DNA of 64,000 bases from CATQGW01 sp965242565. Its GTDB lineage: Bacteria > Chloroflexota > Dehalococcoidia > Bin125. The notes under the pieces were generated by a model. It made no database searches and had not been told where the DNA came from. It was given only the letters and a program-made list of their open reading frames with translations. The stretch covers positions 1,860,001 through 1,924,000 of the forward strand of contig OZ251457.1 of NCBI GenBank assembly GCA_965242565.1, in the 5' to 3' direction. The translations under genes were made by a program, and so were the position numbers. Positions 34,378 through 42,657 of the stretch are shown one piece after another; position 1 is the first letter of the stretch, and every line of letters begins with the position of its first letter.

Positions 34378-35706
34378 TCAGTCACCGAACGGCACGGCTT
34401 CGACCAGCTCGATCTCGGCCTCGGGCGTGAAACGCCAGATGCCGACGTAGCCGCGGCTCAGGTCGCCGTTCTGATCCCAGTCGAGCGTCACCGCCGCGCC
34501 TTGGTAGTCCAGCTCGCCGCCCTCGGCGGCGATCCGCAGCCCCTCGGCCACGCCGGCGGAGCCCGCCATCACCACCGTGCCGGGCGCGGCGCCCACATCG
34601 CGCATCTGGTCGCGGATCGCCGCGCCCTCCGCGCTGCCGGCGCGCTGCGCGGCCAGCGCCAGCGAGATCACCGCGTCGTACGCCTCTTTCACATACGGCT
34701 CGGCGACGGGGCGTCCGTACTCCGCCTCGAAATCGACGGCCCAAGCCTCTGAGGAGTCGGTCGGCGGCGACGGGATCGGCCCGGTGCCGTACATATCCGC
34801 CAGATACTCCACGCCGACCGCGTTGAGCAGCGAGAGGCTGCGCCCGACCGGGCCGAAGACGAACTGCTCGTAGACGCTGTGCTCGATCGCTTCGCGCAGG
34901 ATGATTTCGCTCTCGACGGTGAAGGCCAGCAGCACCAGCGCCTGCGCGCCGTTGCGCGCCGAGTGCTGCAACTCCGAGAGGAAGCTGAACCCCGTGGGAT
35001 CGATCGCGACCAGCTCGGCCGGTCCGTCCCATGACGCGGCCAGCGCGTCGGCGAAGCCCTGCCCCCACGGGTCGTCGCGGTAAATCACGCCGATGTTGTC
35101 GAAGCCCCGATCGCGGATCAGCTGCGCCAGCACCGGCGCCTGGGTGATGTCGGAAAGCGTGGTGCGGAAGAGAAAGTCGTTGTCGTCGGCGATGCTCAGC
35201 TGCGGCGAGGTGCCCATCGCGATCTGCGGGATGCCCGAGGGTCCGCTGACGCTCTCGGCGACGGGCAGGGTGACGGCGCTGGAGAGCGCGCCGACGATCG
35301 CGTGGACCTGTTCGACTTCCACCAGGCGGCGGGCTTCCTCGACGCCCAGCAGCGGCTCGAGCTTGGTATCGGCGACGATCAGTTCGACCGGCTGCCCGAA
35401 GACGCCGCCGCCCTCGTTGAGGTGCTTGATCGCCAGCTCGACACCCAGCCGCATCTCGGCGCAGAACTCGGCCAGACCGCCGGAGAAGTCGAGCAACAGG
35501 CCGATCCTGAGCGGCCCTTGGTCGCTCGCCGCTGTCTGCGCAGTCTGTGCTTGAGCTTGCGCTGCGGGCTGGGTCTGTTGCTGCTCTGCCTGCTGTGCTG
35601 CGGCTTGCAGCTCTTGCGCCGCCGGCTGCGCATTGTCGGAATCGCCGCACGCGGCCAGCGTCAGTGCGGCGGCGAGCAGCAGCGCGATCAGAATTCTCAC
35701 AGGCAT
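34378..35706 (-). CDS. LIV-type substrate-binding lipoprotein
   Basis: 442 aa from the ATG at 35706, which has GGAGGGG just upstream. The signal peptide ends in the lipobox LTLAACGDS. A Gln/Ala-rich linker (about residues 23-60) precedes a periplasmic-binding type I domain starting RIGLLLDFSGGLAEFCAEM. It shares the NEGGGVFGQPVELIV and EVEQVHAIVGALSS regions with the other binding proteins of the window. No permease is adjacent, so it may use the Liv permease at 15659-19200 or one elsewhere. It lies just upstream of mcl on the same strand, which hints at an organic acid ligand; that is inference. Confidence 0.9.
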   Translation of the reverse strand: MPVRILIALLLAAALTLAACGDSDNAQPAAQELQAAAQQAEQQQTQPAAQAQAQTAQTAASDQGPLRIGLLLDFSGGLAEFCAEMRLGVELAIKHLNEGGGVFGQPVELIVADTKLEPLLGVEEARRLVEVEQVHAIVGALSSAVTLPVAESVSGPSGIPQIAMGTSPQLSIADDNDFLFRTTLSDITQAPVLAQLIRDRGFDNIGVIYRDDPWGQGFADALAASWDGPAELVAIDPTGFSFLSELQHSARNGAQALVLLAFTVESEIILREAIEHSVYEQFVFGPVGRSLSLLNAVGVEYLADMYGTGPIPSPPTDSSEAWAVDFEAEYGRPVAEPYVKEAYDAVISLALAAQRAGSAEGAAIRDQMRDVGAAPGTVVMAGSAGVAEGLRIAAEGGELDYQGAAVTLDWDQNGDLSRGYVGIWRFTPEAEIELVEAVPFGD

Positions 35707-35774
35707 CCGCCCCTCCGATTCTCTGTGCAGGCTACCCTCACAGACGGCAACGACATACGAGAGGAGCGCAGGCC

Positions 35775-36653
35775 ATGGCGACGGAATTGACACTGGGAGC
35801 GGTGCTGCCGACGACGGAGATCGACGCGGATCCGGCCGCGATCCGCGATTTCGCGCAGGCGGTGGAGGCGATGGGCTTCGAGCATCTGCTGATCTACGAC
35901 CACGTGCTGGGCGCGGACATCAGCGTCCACACCGATCTGGCCGGCGCGCCCTATACGAAGGACACCCCCTTTCACGAGATCTTCGTCACGCTCGGCTTCA
36001 TCGCCGCCGCCACCGAACGTCTGAAGCTGGCCACCGCGGTCGTGGTGTTGCCCCAGCGCCAGACCGCGCTCGTCGCCAAGCAGGTCGCGCAGCTCGCGGT
36101 GCTCTCCGGCAACCGCTTCCGGCTGGGCATCGGCTCCGGCTGGAATCACGTCGAGTACGAGGCGCTGAGCGAGAACTTCCGCAACCGCGGGCGGCGCCAG
36201 GAGGAGCAGGTCGAGCTGATGCGGCGGCTGTGGACCGAAGAGGTGGTGAATTTCGAGGGCGAATTCCACAAAGTCACCGCCGCCGGCATTGCGCCGCGCC
36301 CGACAGCCCCGATCGAGGTCTGGTTCGGCGGCCAGGCCGAGCCGCAACTGCGCCGCTGCGCGCGAATCGGCGACGGCTGGTTTCCGGTCACCCCGCCCAC
36401 GCCGGAGACGGCCGAGCAGATGGAGCGAATTCGCGGCTACCTGCGCGAGGCGGGCCGCGATCCGTCGGCGTTCGGCGTCGAACCGCAGGCGCAGTTCCGC
36501 GGCGGCAACCCCGAGCTGTGGCGCTCGCACCTCGAACGCTGGGAGCAGATCGGCGCGACGCACATCTCGATCGCAACCATGAACGCCGGCCTGGAGGGGG
36601 CGGACCAACACATCGAAGCTGTGAGCCAATACCGCGAGGCCGTGCTGTCCTAG
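35775..36653 (+). CDS. LLM class flavin/F420-dependent oxidoreductase
   Basis: 292-aa luciferase-like protein. The ATG at 35775 gives the usual N-terminus MATELTLGAVLPTTEID. Further motifs are GFEHLLIYDHVLGAD, LATAVVVLPQRQTALVAKQV, RLGIGSGWNHVEYEAL, RRQEEQVELMRRLWTE and IEVWFGGQAEPQLRRCARIGDGW. It diverges from the binding-lipoprotein gene (68 bp between starts). Substrate unknown. Confidence 0.9.
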   Translation: MATELTLGAVLPTTEIDADPAAIRDFAQAVEAMGFEHLLIYDHVLGADISVHTDLAGAPYTKDTPFHEIFVTLGFIAAATERLKLATAVVVLPQRQTALVAKQVAQLAVLSGNRFRLGIGSGWNHVEYEALSENFRNRGRRQEEQVELMRRLWTEEVVNFEGEFHKVTAAGIAPRPTAPIEVWFGGQAEPQLRRCARIGDGWFPVTPPTPETAEQMERIRGYLREAGRDPSAFGVEPQAQFRGGNPELWRSHLERWEQIGATHISIATMNAGLEGADQHIEAVSQYREAVLS

Positions 36654-36725
36654 CGCCGCGAGCGCTCGGCGGCGCTCGGCGACTAATCCCCGCCTCTGCT
36701 CTCCCTCATTCTCGCCCTCCTCCCC

Positions 36726-36798
36726 CGTCATTCCCGCCCCTCTCTCCGTCATTCCCGCCCCTCTCTCCGTCATTCCCGCCCCCGAGCGGGAATCTCCT
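36726..36798. repeat. 21-bp tandem array ending in a REP-like palindrome
   Basis: CGTCATTCCCGCCCCTCTCT starts at 36726 and 36747, and the third unit at 36768 is a full palindrome (CGTCATTCCCGCCCCCGAGC, then GGGAAT). The array is built from the left half of the hairpin. Confidence 0.8.
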
Positions 36799-36831
36799 CG
36801 CGTGCCCTCCAGCCCCCGCATCCCCAGGATC

Positions 36832-36980
36832 CGTCGCCCCAGACTTGATCTGGGGCCTATACGGCGGTCGTTGGCGGCACGAGGCCTCGAGCGGCCCGCG
36901 CACGGCGTCGGCAGATGGCTCGGGACTCCGACACCGCGCACAACGTTGGGTTTGGGCCCCAGATCAAGTCTGGGGCGACG
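36832..36980. mobile_element. REPIN-like miniature element, copy E2
   Basis: 149 bp with the same 26-bp terminal inverted repeats as E1 (26700-26848) and the core reversed: CGGCGGTCGTTGGCG at the left and CAACGTTGGGTTTGGG at the right. Part of the 771-bp repeat-only gap 36654-37424. Confidence 0.8.
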
Positions 36981-37040
36981 GAAAGGAGGCTGGAACGAGG
37001 GGCGCGGAGGCGGGCTCGTGACAGATTCCCGCTCGTGGGC

Positions 37041-37318
37041 GGGAATGACGGGGGAAGAGGGCGGGAATGACGGGGGAAGGGGGTGGGAATGACGGGGGAA
37101 GGGGGTGGGAATGACGGGGGAAGGGGGTGGGAATGACGGGGGAAGGGGGTGGGAATGACGGGGGAAGGGGGTGGGAATGACGGGGGAAGGGGGTGGGAAT
37201 GACGGGGGAAGGGGGTGGGAATGACGGGGGAAGGGGGTGGGAATGACGGGGGAAGGGGGTGGGAATGACGGGGGAAGGGGGTGGGAATGACGGGGGAAGG
37301 GGGTGGGAATGACGGAAG
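37041..37318 (+). repeat. 22-bp minisatellite, about 12.6 copies
   Basis: Units starting GGGAATGACGGGGGAAG begin every 22 bp from 37041 to 37305. The first two differ slightly; the rest are identical. The array starts within a REP-like palindrome (ATTCCCGCTCGTGGGCGGGAAT, 37025 onward), whose right arm and GACGG tail form the unit. Confidence 0.92.
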
Positions 37319-37424
37319 GAGGAGTAAGCGCGGTAAACAGCCCCTACCCCCGCAACGCCTCCAAAGTCCGCGAAACTCGTTTAGGTCGCTCTTCCGCCGA
37401 GAAGCTTGCGCCCAACGCCCGCCG

Positions 37425-38873
37425 CTAGTCCCGAATGCCGCGGCGTCGGAGTTCGGCGATGAACCATTCCTGTGAATGCGCGCCCTTGAGCGAATTGCAG
37501 GCGTTGCATAGCAGTTGTAGGTTGTCGATGTGGTCGGTGCCGCCTTTCGATCGGGGCACGATGTGATCGATCGTGAAGTTGCGGAACGGGAACGCTTGAC
37601 GGCAGCCGGCGCAATTCCCCTCCTGGCGACCGAAGAGCGTGTGCTTGTGCGTTCGGTAATGAGGCAGCGTCCCCAGATCGGTCCGCAGAGGAACGTCGCT
37701 CCGGTGCGTCACCGTGAACGATGTCAGCCCCAGCTCCTTGCGGAAGCGCGATCGGACAAGCTTGTCCGCCATCTCCGACAGATCGATGCCCGCCCACTGC
37801 CGACCCAGATCTTCGGCTGCTACGCAGGCCGTCGCGCAGCCGCAGAACGGATCGAGCACCAGATCGCCTTCGCGCGACGACGCCTGAATGATGCGCTTGA
37901 GCAGCCTGAGCGGTTTCTGCGTTCGATATCCCGTCCGCTCCGCACCGGCGGCCCGATTGATGTCGTCCCACAAGCTTGTGAGGCGGTCGTCAATTTCGGA
38001 GTACAGACGGAAGCGCGGCTTGCCGCCGCGCCGCCGCGGCCAGTGAATCATGTCGACCGCGTCGAGCGCGTCAAGCTTTTGTTGCGTCGAAAGCGAGTCG
38101 TAGTCGTCGGGCAGCTGCACCCATTCCGGCATCTTGTCGCGGCCGGGGATCGCCCAGTGCCTGCCGACGGTGGTTGGATCGACGCCGCGCCACGGCTGCC
38201 CGGATGTCCCTTCCGTCGTCCCCGCAGCGTCCAGCGGACCCGATCGATACCGCCTGCCCTCGTGATCGTCGTACTCGCCGCTTTGCGGACGTTCAACGGC
38301 GTGGTCGTCGTCGCGCGGGACCAGCAGGTAGGCGTCGCTCTTCGTATAGAAGTAGATCGAGTCGGTGACCGCGCCGAACGTCCGATCGTCGCCGCCTGCG
38401 CCTTTGGAGTGCGCAGTGCGCTTCCAGACCACTTCGTTGCGAAAGTGCGCTCTACCGAACACTGCGTCCAACAGCATCTTCAGATAATGGCCGGCCGTCG
38501 GATCGCAGTGCAGGTACAGGCTGCCTGTCGATTTGAGCAGCCGATGCATTTCGATCAGCCGCACCCCCATGTAGATGAGGTACGCCTTCATCGATTTCCC
38601 GTGCGTAACTCCGGCGGCGGCGCACGCCGCGTAGACCGCCGGCTGTCGCTCGGCGATCTCCCCGTGCCACGCTTCGTTGACGTCGTCCAGCGTCCAGGTG
38701 TCCTTAAACGCCGCGCCGGCCGCTTCGCTGCCGATCGGCGCGACGAACTCCTGGTTGGTGTTGAACGGCGGATCCAGATAGATCAGATCGACGGACTCGC
38801 TGTTCATGCCCCGCATGACATCGAGGTTGTCGCCCGTCCAGATCGTCCGGTTGCTCCAGTTTGCGTCGGTCAT
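37425..38873 (-). CDS. DNA amino-methyltransferase fused to an HNH endonuclease
   Basis: 482 aa. Residues 1-390 are a beta-class N4-cytosine/N6-adenine methyltransferase: DPPF at 34-37, the target-recognition region in the middle, then YRTQKPLRLLKRII, LDPFCGCATACVAAEDLGR and GIDLSEM. The C-terminal 90 residues are an HNH nuclease with CAGC, DHIVPRSKGGTDHIDNLQLL and CNACNSLKG (two CxxC pairs around the HNH core). No separate restriction or specificity gene is nearby. It could be a single-polypeptide restriction-modification enzyme, or a methyltransferase with a nicking activity. It is flanked by repeats, which fits a transferred gene. Confidence 0.9.
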   Translation of the reverse strand: MTDANWSNRTIWTGDNLDVMRGMNSESVDLIYLDPPFNTNQEFVAPIGSEAAGAAFKDTWTLDDVNEAWHGEIAERQPAVYAACAAAGVTHGKSMKAYLIYMGVRLIEMHRLLKSTGSLYLHCDPTAGHYLKMLLDAVFGRAHFRNEVVWKRTAHSKGAGGDDRTFGAVTDSIYFYTKSDAYLLVPRDDDHAVERPQSGEYDDHEGRRYRSGPLDAAGTTEGTSGQPWRGVDPTTVGRHWAIPGRDKMPEWVQLPDDYDSLSTQQKLDALDAVDMIHWPRRRGGKPRFRLYSEIDDRLTSLWDDINRAAGAERTGYRTQKPLRLLKRIIQASSREGDLVLDPFCGCATACVAAEDLGRQWAGIDLSEMADKLVRSRFRKELGLTSFTVTHRSDVPLRTDLGTLPHYRTHKHTLFGRQEGNCAGCRQAFPFRNFTIDHIVPRSKGGTDHIDNLQLLCNACNSLKGAHSQEWFIAELRRRGIRD

Positions 38874-38910
38874 CGAGACGCTCGCGCAGGGCGCCCGGCC
38901 GCCGGATGCT

Positions 38911-39918
38911 CTACCCCCGCAGCGCCTCCAGAATCCGCGCGAACTCGTTCGCGTCCTCCTCCATCACGTTGACCGAGTGCAGCAGCGCGCCGGCCGCCTG
39001 CTCCTGCTCCAGACGCTCCACGCACTCCTCCGTCGTGCCCACGAAGCCGAACTGGTTGAGCATCTCCTCCGGCAGCGCCGCCGCGCCCGCCGCCCCGCCG
39101 CCGTCCTTCCACGCCACCCGCACCGCGTTGGCCTCGTCCTCGTAGCCCTGACGCGACAGCTGGCGGTAGTAGAACTCGCCCATCCGCGCGCAGTAGAAGG
39201 CCAGCGTGCCGGCCTGCGCGCGCCGCGCGCGCTCCTGATTCTCCGCCGTGTTCGCCACCGTCACCCCGCCCGGCGCGCGCACCGTGAAATCGGCCGGATC
39301 CTTGCCCGCCGCCCGCACCCACTCGTTGACCTGGTCGACCTCCTCCTTCAGCCGCGCCATCGGGATCATCACCGGCAGCCAGCCGTCGGAAATTTCGGCC
39401 GTCATCCGCACGCTGCGCGGGTTCAGCGTGGCCAGATAGATCGGCACCTGTTTGCGGAACGTCTCGAAGCGCAGCGTGAAGCCGCGCTGCAGCGAGAAGA
39501 GATCGCCGTCGTAGTTGAGCGGCTCGCCGCTGAACAGGATCTTCATGATCTCGACGGTTTCGCGCATCCGCTTGAAGGCCGGCTGGAAGGGCACTCCGTG
39601 GAAGTGTTCGATCACCAGCGGCCCGCTGTTGCCCAGCCCCACGATCACGCGGCCCTCGGACAGCTCGTCGACGGTGGCGAAATGCTGCGCCAGCGCCGCC
39701 GGCGTGCGCGAGTAGATGTTCACGATCCCCGTCGCCACCTGCACGTTCTGGGTGCGCTCGGCCAGCTGCACGAGCGTCGTGAAGGCGTCCTGCCCCCAGG
39801 CCTCGGCGACCCAGAGCGAGTCGATCCCCGCCTCGTCGGCGATCTGCGCCCGCTTCAGCGCCGTCTCGCGGTCCAGCGCCCCCTGCCAGTCGAAGTTCAT
39901 CCCGATCCGTCGCGCCAT
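38911..39918 (-). CDS. LLM class flavin/F420-dependent oxidoreductase
   Basis: 335-aa luciferase-like protein. Typical segments are AQIADEAGIDSLWVAEAWGQDA, QVATGIVNIYSRTPAALAQHF, RVIVGLGNSGPLVIEHFHG, FKRMRETVEIMKILFSGE and PIYLATLNPRSVRMTAEISDGWLP. It resembles F420-dependent methylene-tetrahydromethanopterin reductase-like proteins. It is downstream of the methyltransferase-HNH gene on the same strand, with 37 bp between them. Confidence 0.9.
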   Translation of the reverse strand: MARRIGMNFDWQGALDRETALKRAQIADEAGIDSLWVAEAWGQDAFTTLVQLAERTQNVQVATGIVNIYSRTPAALAQHFATVDELSEGRVIVGLGNSGPLVIEHFHGVPFQPAFKRMRETVEIMKILFSGEPLNYDGDLFSLQRGFTLRFETFRKQVPIYLATLNPRSVRMTAEISDGWLPVMIPMARLKEEVDQVNEWVRAAGKDPADFTVRAPGGVTVANTAENQERARRAQAGTLAFYCARMGEFYYRQLSRQGYEDEANAVRVAWKDGGGAAGAAALPEEMLNQFGFVGTTEECVERLEQEQAAGALLHSVNVMEEDANEFARILEALRG

Positions 39919-40054
39919 GATCCTGCTCCCAACCGTGTCTCAGCCCGTTCGCCCAATCTTACCCGCCCGCCCCACCAGGCCGCTGTGTCGCCTCTCCGCG
40001 TTGCGTTCGTTTCTCTCGTAGCAGGGGGGTAGGTTACTGAGGGAGGAAACGCGG

Positions 40055-40549
40055 ATGACCGAAGCAGAAGCGGACGACGAGCGCGCCGAGGCGTTGGTGT
40101 GGCGCGGCGGAGACGGAAGCGTGCTGCTGCGGCTCCCGAACGGCGATGCCACATCGTGCGACGCGGCGGGCAACGAATTGACGGCGCGGATGAACGGCGA
40201 GGCCGTGCAGCGCGACGCGCAGGGCAATGAGATTGTGGTGCGTGCGAGCGGAGAAGTGTCGCGGCGCGACATTGCGGGCGGTGAAGTGGTGGTGCGTCTG
40301 GACGGGGACATTGACTTGCGCAGCCCCGACGGGTGGGGGTGGATTTGGCGACGAGCAACGGGCGAAGCGGTGGTGGCGCCGCTGGACGGCGATCTGCGAG
40401 TGTGGCGCGCCGAAGACGACGAGTACCCGCGGGCGTTTGTCAATCGACTGTGGGCGCGCCGCGATGACCTGTTGGGCGATGCCCAAACGCTGATAGCCGC
40501 AGCCGATGACCTGCTGGCAAGCGCCGATGATCTGTTGCCGCGCAGCTGA
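40055..40549 (+). CDS. Hypothetical protein with short beta-strand repeats
   Basis: 164 aa, soluble, acidic. Residues 15-100 hold about five 14-16-residue repeats with the pattern NGEAVQRDAQGNEIVVRASG. Alternating D/N-G turns of this kind suggest a beta-hairpin stack. The C-terminal 40 residues are helical (LLGDAQTLIAAADDLLASADDLL). GGGAGG lies about 9 bp before the ATG. No family recognised. Confidence 0.62.
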   Translation: MTEAEADDERAEALVWRGGDGSVLLRLPNGDATSCDAAGNELTARMNGEAVQRDAQGNEIVVRASGEVSRRDIAGGEVVVRLDGDIDLRSPDGWGWIWRRATGEAVVAPLDGDLRVWRAEDDEYPRAFVNRLWARRDDLLGDAQTLIAAADDLLASADDLLPRS

Positions 40550-40568
40550 TCGGAATCCGCGCCCCGAA

Positions 40569-40832
40569 TCAGCCGGATCGGGCAGCGCGGGCGCTCGAAT
40601 CAGGCGAATCAGCGGGCGCGAGCACCCGACGCTGGTGGGCGCGGACAGATGCAAGCCGGGCGCGAACACGGGCGCGAGCTTCGGCGCTCGGCTCCGGATA
40701 GCGAGCTTTGATGTTCGCATGGGCGGCGCGCAGCGATGCATGCGACGCGCGCGCCGTGCGCTCGGCGGCGTCCACGGCTTCGCTGAACGCCGCGAGGGTG
40801 CGATCAGTCTCCGAGTACTCGTTGTCCGTCAT
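40569..40832 (-). CDS. Small Ala/Arg-rich hypothetical protein
   Basis: 87 aa, mostly helical by composition (TLAAFSEAVDAAERTARASH). GGAGAG lies about 9 bp before the ATG. It converges with the gene ending at 40549. There is no family and no conserved motif; it may not be a gene. Confidence 0.4.
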   Translation of the reverse strand: MTDNEYSETDRTLAAFSEAVDAAERTARASHASLRAAHANIKARYPEPSAEARARVRARLASVRAHQRRVLAPADSPDSSARAARSG

Positions 40833-40919
40833 CGCGGCGCTCTCTCCACAGGTCCGTGCCGCTCACCGGCGGCCTGGAGACAAAGTATCGGATCGGGACG
40901 CAGCTCGTCGGCGCGAGTT

Positions 40920-40949
40920 GAGATACCCACGTCAAGCGCGGGTATGACG
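40920..40949. repeat. REP-like palindrome
   Basis: GAGATACCCACGTCAAGCGC then GGGTATGACG: the GATACCC / GGGTAT(GACG) form of the hairpin family, directly before the oxidoreductase gene end. Confidence 0.7.
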
Positions 40950-40959
40950 ACGGCTCCTC

Positions 40960-41439
40960 TTACCCAAACCGCCAGCGGGTGGCGTTGCTGGGGAAGCCCT
41001 GCTCGCCCCAGGCGATCGCCTTGCGCAGCCGCAGGCGATAGACCGGAAAGCCCTCCGCCATCGGCGGCATCTCGTATTTCGCGTCGAACGCCGCCAGCAC
41101 CTCCGCGCTCAGCGGAATCTGCTCAAACGACCCGTCCAGCAGCACCACATCGTCGCCGCTTTCCAGATGCACCCCCGCGCGCGGGTCGTTGGCGATGTTC
41201 TTCGCCGTGAGCGACCCCACATCGGTCAGAAAGTGGAAGGCGTCCTCTGTCCACACCCCCCAGACCGGCACGCTGTGTGGACGCCCGGAGGGCCGCGTCG
41301 TCGAAATCCAGTAGTTCCGCTCCACCGTCAGCCGCTCCACGACGCTCGACCACTCAATCGGCGTGAACGGGTAATCGGGGTTGCCGACGCCAAAGCTTTC
41401 GGGCATTTCGGGGCGGTCCGGATCGGGATGCTGCGTCAT
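40960..41439 (-). CDS. Pyridoxamine 5'-phosphate oxidase-family (split-barrel flavin) protein
   Basis: 159-aa split beta-barrel protein. It has RNYWISTTRPSGRPHSVPVWGVW, FHFLTDVGSLTAKNIANDPRAG and VVLLDGSFEQI, the layout of PNPOx-like and F420-dependent reductases. Two adjacent ATGs exist; AGGAGG is five bases before the second (41439) and only two before the first (41442), so I chose the second. Cofactor (FMN, F420 or haem) not determined. Confidence 0.85.
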   Translation of the reverse strand: MTQHPDPDRPEMPESFGVGNPDYPFTPIEWSSVVERLTVERNYWISTTRPSGRPHSVPVWGVWTEDAFHFLTDVGSLTAKNIANDPRAGVHLESGDDVVLLDGSFEQIPLSAEVLAAFDAKYEMPPMAEGFPVYRLRLRKAIAWGEQGFPSNATRWRFG

Positions 41440-41462
41440 CATGGCCTCCTGCGCCTCCGATC

Positions 41463-41975
41463 CTAGCCGTCGCCGCGCTCGTTCTGCTCACGGTCCGACT
41501 GGTGGTTGGCCTGCTCCTCACCCACCTCCGGATGCGCGTTCCAGGTCTCGAACGGCTCCTCCGAGGCGGGCAGCGTAATCTCGCGCGACTCGCCCGCCGC
41601 CAGATCGCCGGGCTCGGTCGGGCCCAGCTCGATGCCGTTGGAGAGATGCACCTCCACCCGCACGCGGGTGAGCGCATCGCCGGTTGTGTTTCTGACCGTG
41701 CCGGTGAATGCGTTGTCCTCTGCCGAGTAGGTCAAAATCAGCCGCGCCCCGCCGCGCGTGTCGTCGTAGGTGTCGGCCTTGCCCAGCTGATTCGCCGACT
41801 CCTCGCCGTCTTGCTGGCTGCCCGGTTGGCCGCCCTCCTGCTGGTGCTGCCTGCCCCCGTGTTCGCCCGCGCCCTCGCGCGACTGCCCGTCGTGCTCGCC
41901 GTCCGAGCAGGCCGCGGCGAACAGCAGGGCCGCCAGAATTAGCGCCAGGGCGAGAGAGGAAATGCGTCGGTTCAC
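41463..41975 (-). CDS. Lipoprotein with a FxLYD-like C-terminal domain
   Basis: 170 aa. The GTG start has GGAGG 7 bp upstream. The signal peptide ends in the lipobox LLFAAACSDG. The linker (residues 25-65) is very rich in Gly, His, Gln and Glu (HGGRQHQQEGG). A beta-sandwich domain follows with FTGTVRNTTGDALTRVRVEVHL and LAAGESREITL, as in proteins that describe tertiary interactions as FxLYD or NEW3-like. The tail is again His/Gln/Glu-rich. A metal-binding role for the linker is possible. It lies 23 bp upstream of the flavin protein gene. Confidence 0.72.
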   Translation of the reverse strand: MNRRISSLALALILAALLFAAACSDGEHDGQSREGAGEHGGRQHQQEGGQPGSQQDGEESANQLGKADTYDDTRGGARLILTYSAEDNAFTGTVRNTTGDALTRVRVEVHLSNGIELGPTEPGDLAAGESREITLPASEEPFETWNAHPEVGEEQANHQSDREQNERGDG

Positions 41976-42068
41976 GTTGCGCCTCCGATTGGGTACCCGG
42001 CCAAGCTAGGCGCGCAGCGCGCGCCGATCGTCACGGGCGCGTATGCGTTGTGTATGCGCTCACACTTC

Positions 42069-42206
42069 CGTCATTCCAGCGCAGGCTGGAATCCATACAG
42101 CGGTCGTTGGCGCGACAAGGTACCGCGACGCGCGGCGACGCGCCGCTCGGGACCTCGGCGCTGCGAACAGCGTTGGGTTTGGGTTCCCGCTTTCGCGGGA
42201 ACGACG
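42069..42206. mobile_element. REPIN-like miniature element, copy E4, with unlike ends
   Basis: 138 bp bounded by CGTC and GACG. The left hairpin is ATTCCAGCGCAGGCTGGAAT and the right hairpin TTCCCGCTTTCGCGGGAA. The core CAGCGGTCGTTGGCG ... GCGTTGGGTTTGGG matches E2 in orientation. It fills most of the gap 41976-42241. Confidence 0.75.
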
Positions 42207-42241
42207 GAAAGTGCGCGGGAATGACGGAGTGCGAACGCAAC

Positions 42242-42655
42242 CTAACCGTCGGCCAGCGCGTCGTAGGTGCCGAGGTACCAGAGATTGCCCTCCGGATCCG
42301 CGAGCGTGAACGCATGCGACCCGTACGACGTGTCCTCCAGCGGCTGCATTACCGTCGCCCCCGCCGCCAGCGCCCGCGCGTAGATTTCGTCCACCTGCTC
42401 GCGCGATTCGGCCGTCAGATTCACCGATCCGTGCCGGTAGGACAGGTCGTGCCAGACTCCCTCGTCGCGGCTCACCGTGCTCAGCATCACCAGACTGCCG
42501 CGCCACGAAATCTGCGCGTGGTCGATCCGACCGCCCTCGCCCGGCGCCACAAAGTGCTCCGTCATCCCGAAGATCTCGCGCAGCCACTCGATCGCGGCCG
42601 GCGCGTCGTCGTAGCACAGGCTCGGAATCACCGTCTGCCGCAGCGCCTCGCCCAT
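42242..42655 (-). CDS. VOC (glyoxalase/bleomycin-resistance) family protein
   Basis: 137-aa vicinal-oxygen-chelate fold protein. It has PSLCYDDAPAAIEWLREIFGM, RIDHAQISWRGSLVMLST and DPEGNLWYLGTYDAL. The start at 42655 follows the upstream VOC gene stop directly. It is about 60% identical by eye to its neighbour, so the pair is a tandem duplication. The DPEGN turn and GSHAFTLAD are typical of PhnB/DUF-type members. Substrate unknown. Confidence 0.85.
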   Translation of the reverse strand: MGEALRQTVIPSLCYDDAPAAIEWLREIFGMTEHFVAPGEGGRIDHAQISWRGSLVMLSTVSRDEGVWHDLSYRHGSVNLTAESREQVDEIYARALAAGATVMQPLEDTSYGSHAFTLADPEGNLWYLGTYDALADG

Positions 42656-42657
42656 CG

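Noticed and set aside
37041..37318. Regular 22-bp array considered as a CRISPR
   Set aside because: Units are contiguous and identical with no spacers, and there are no cas genes.
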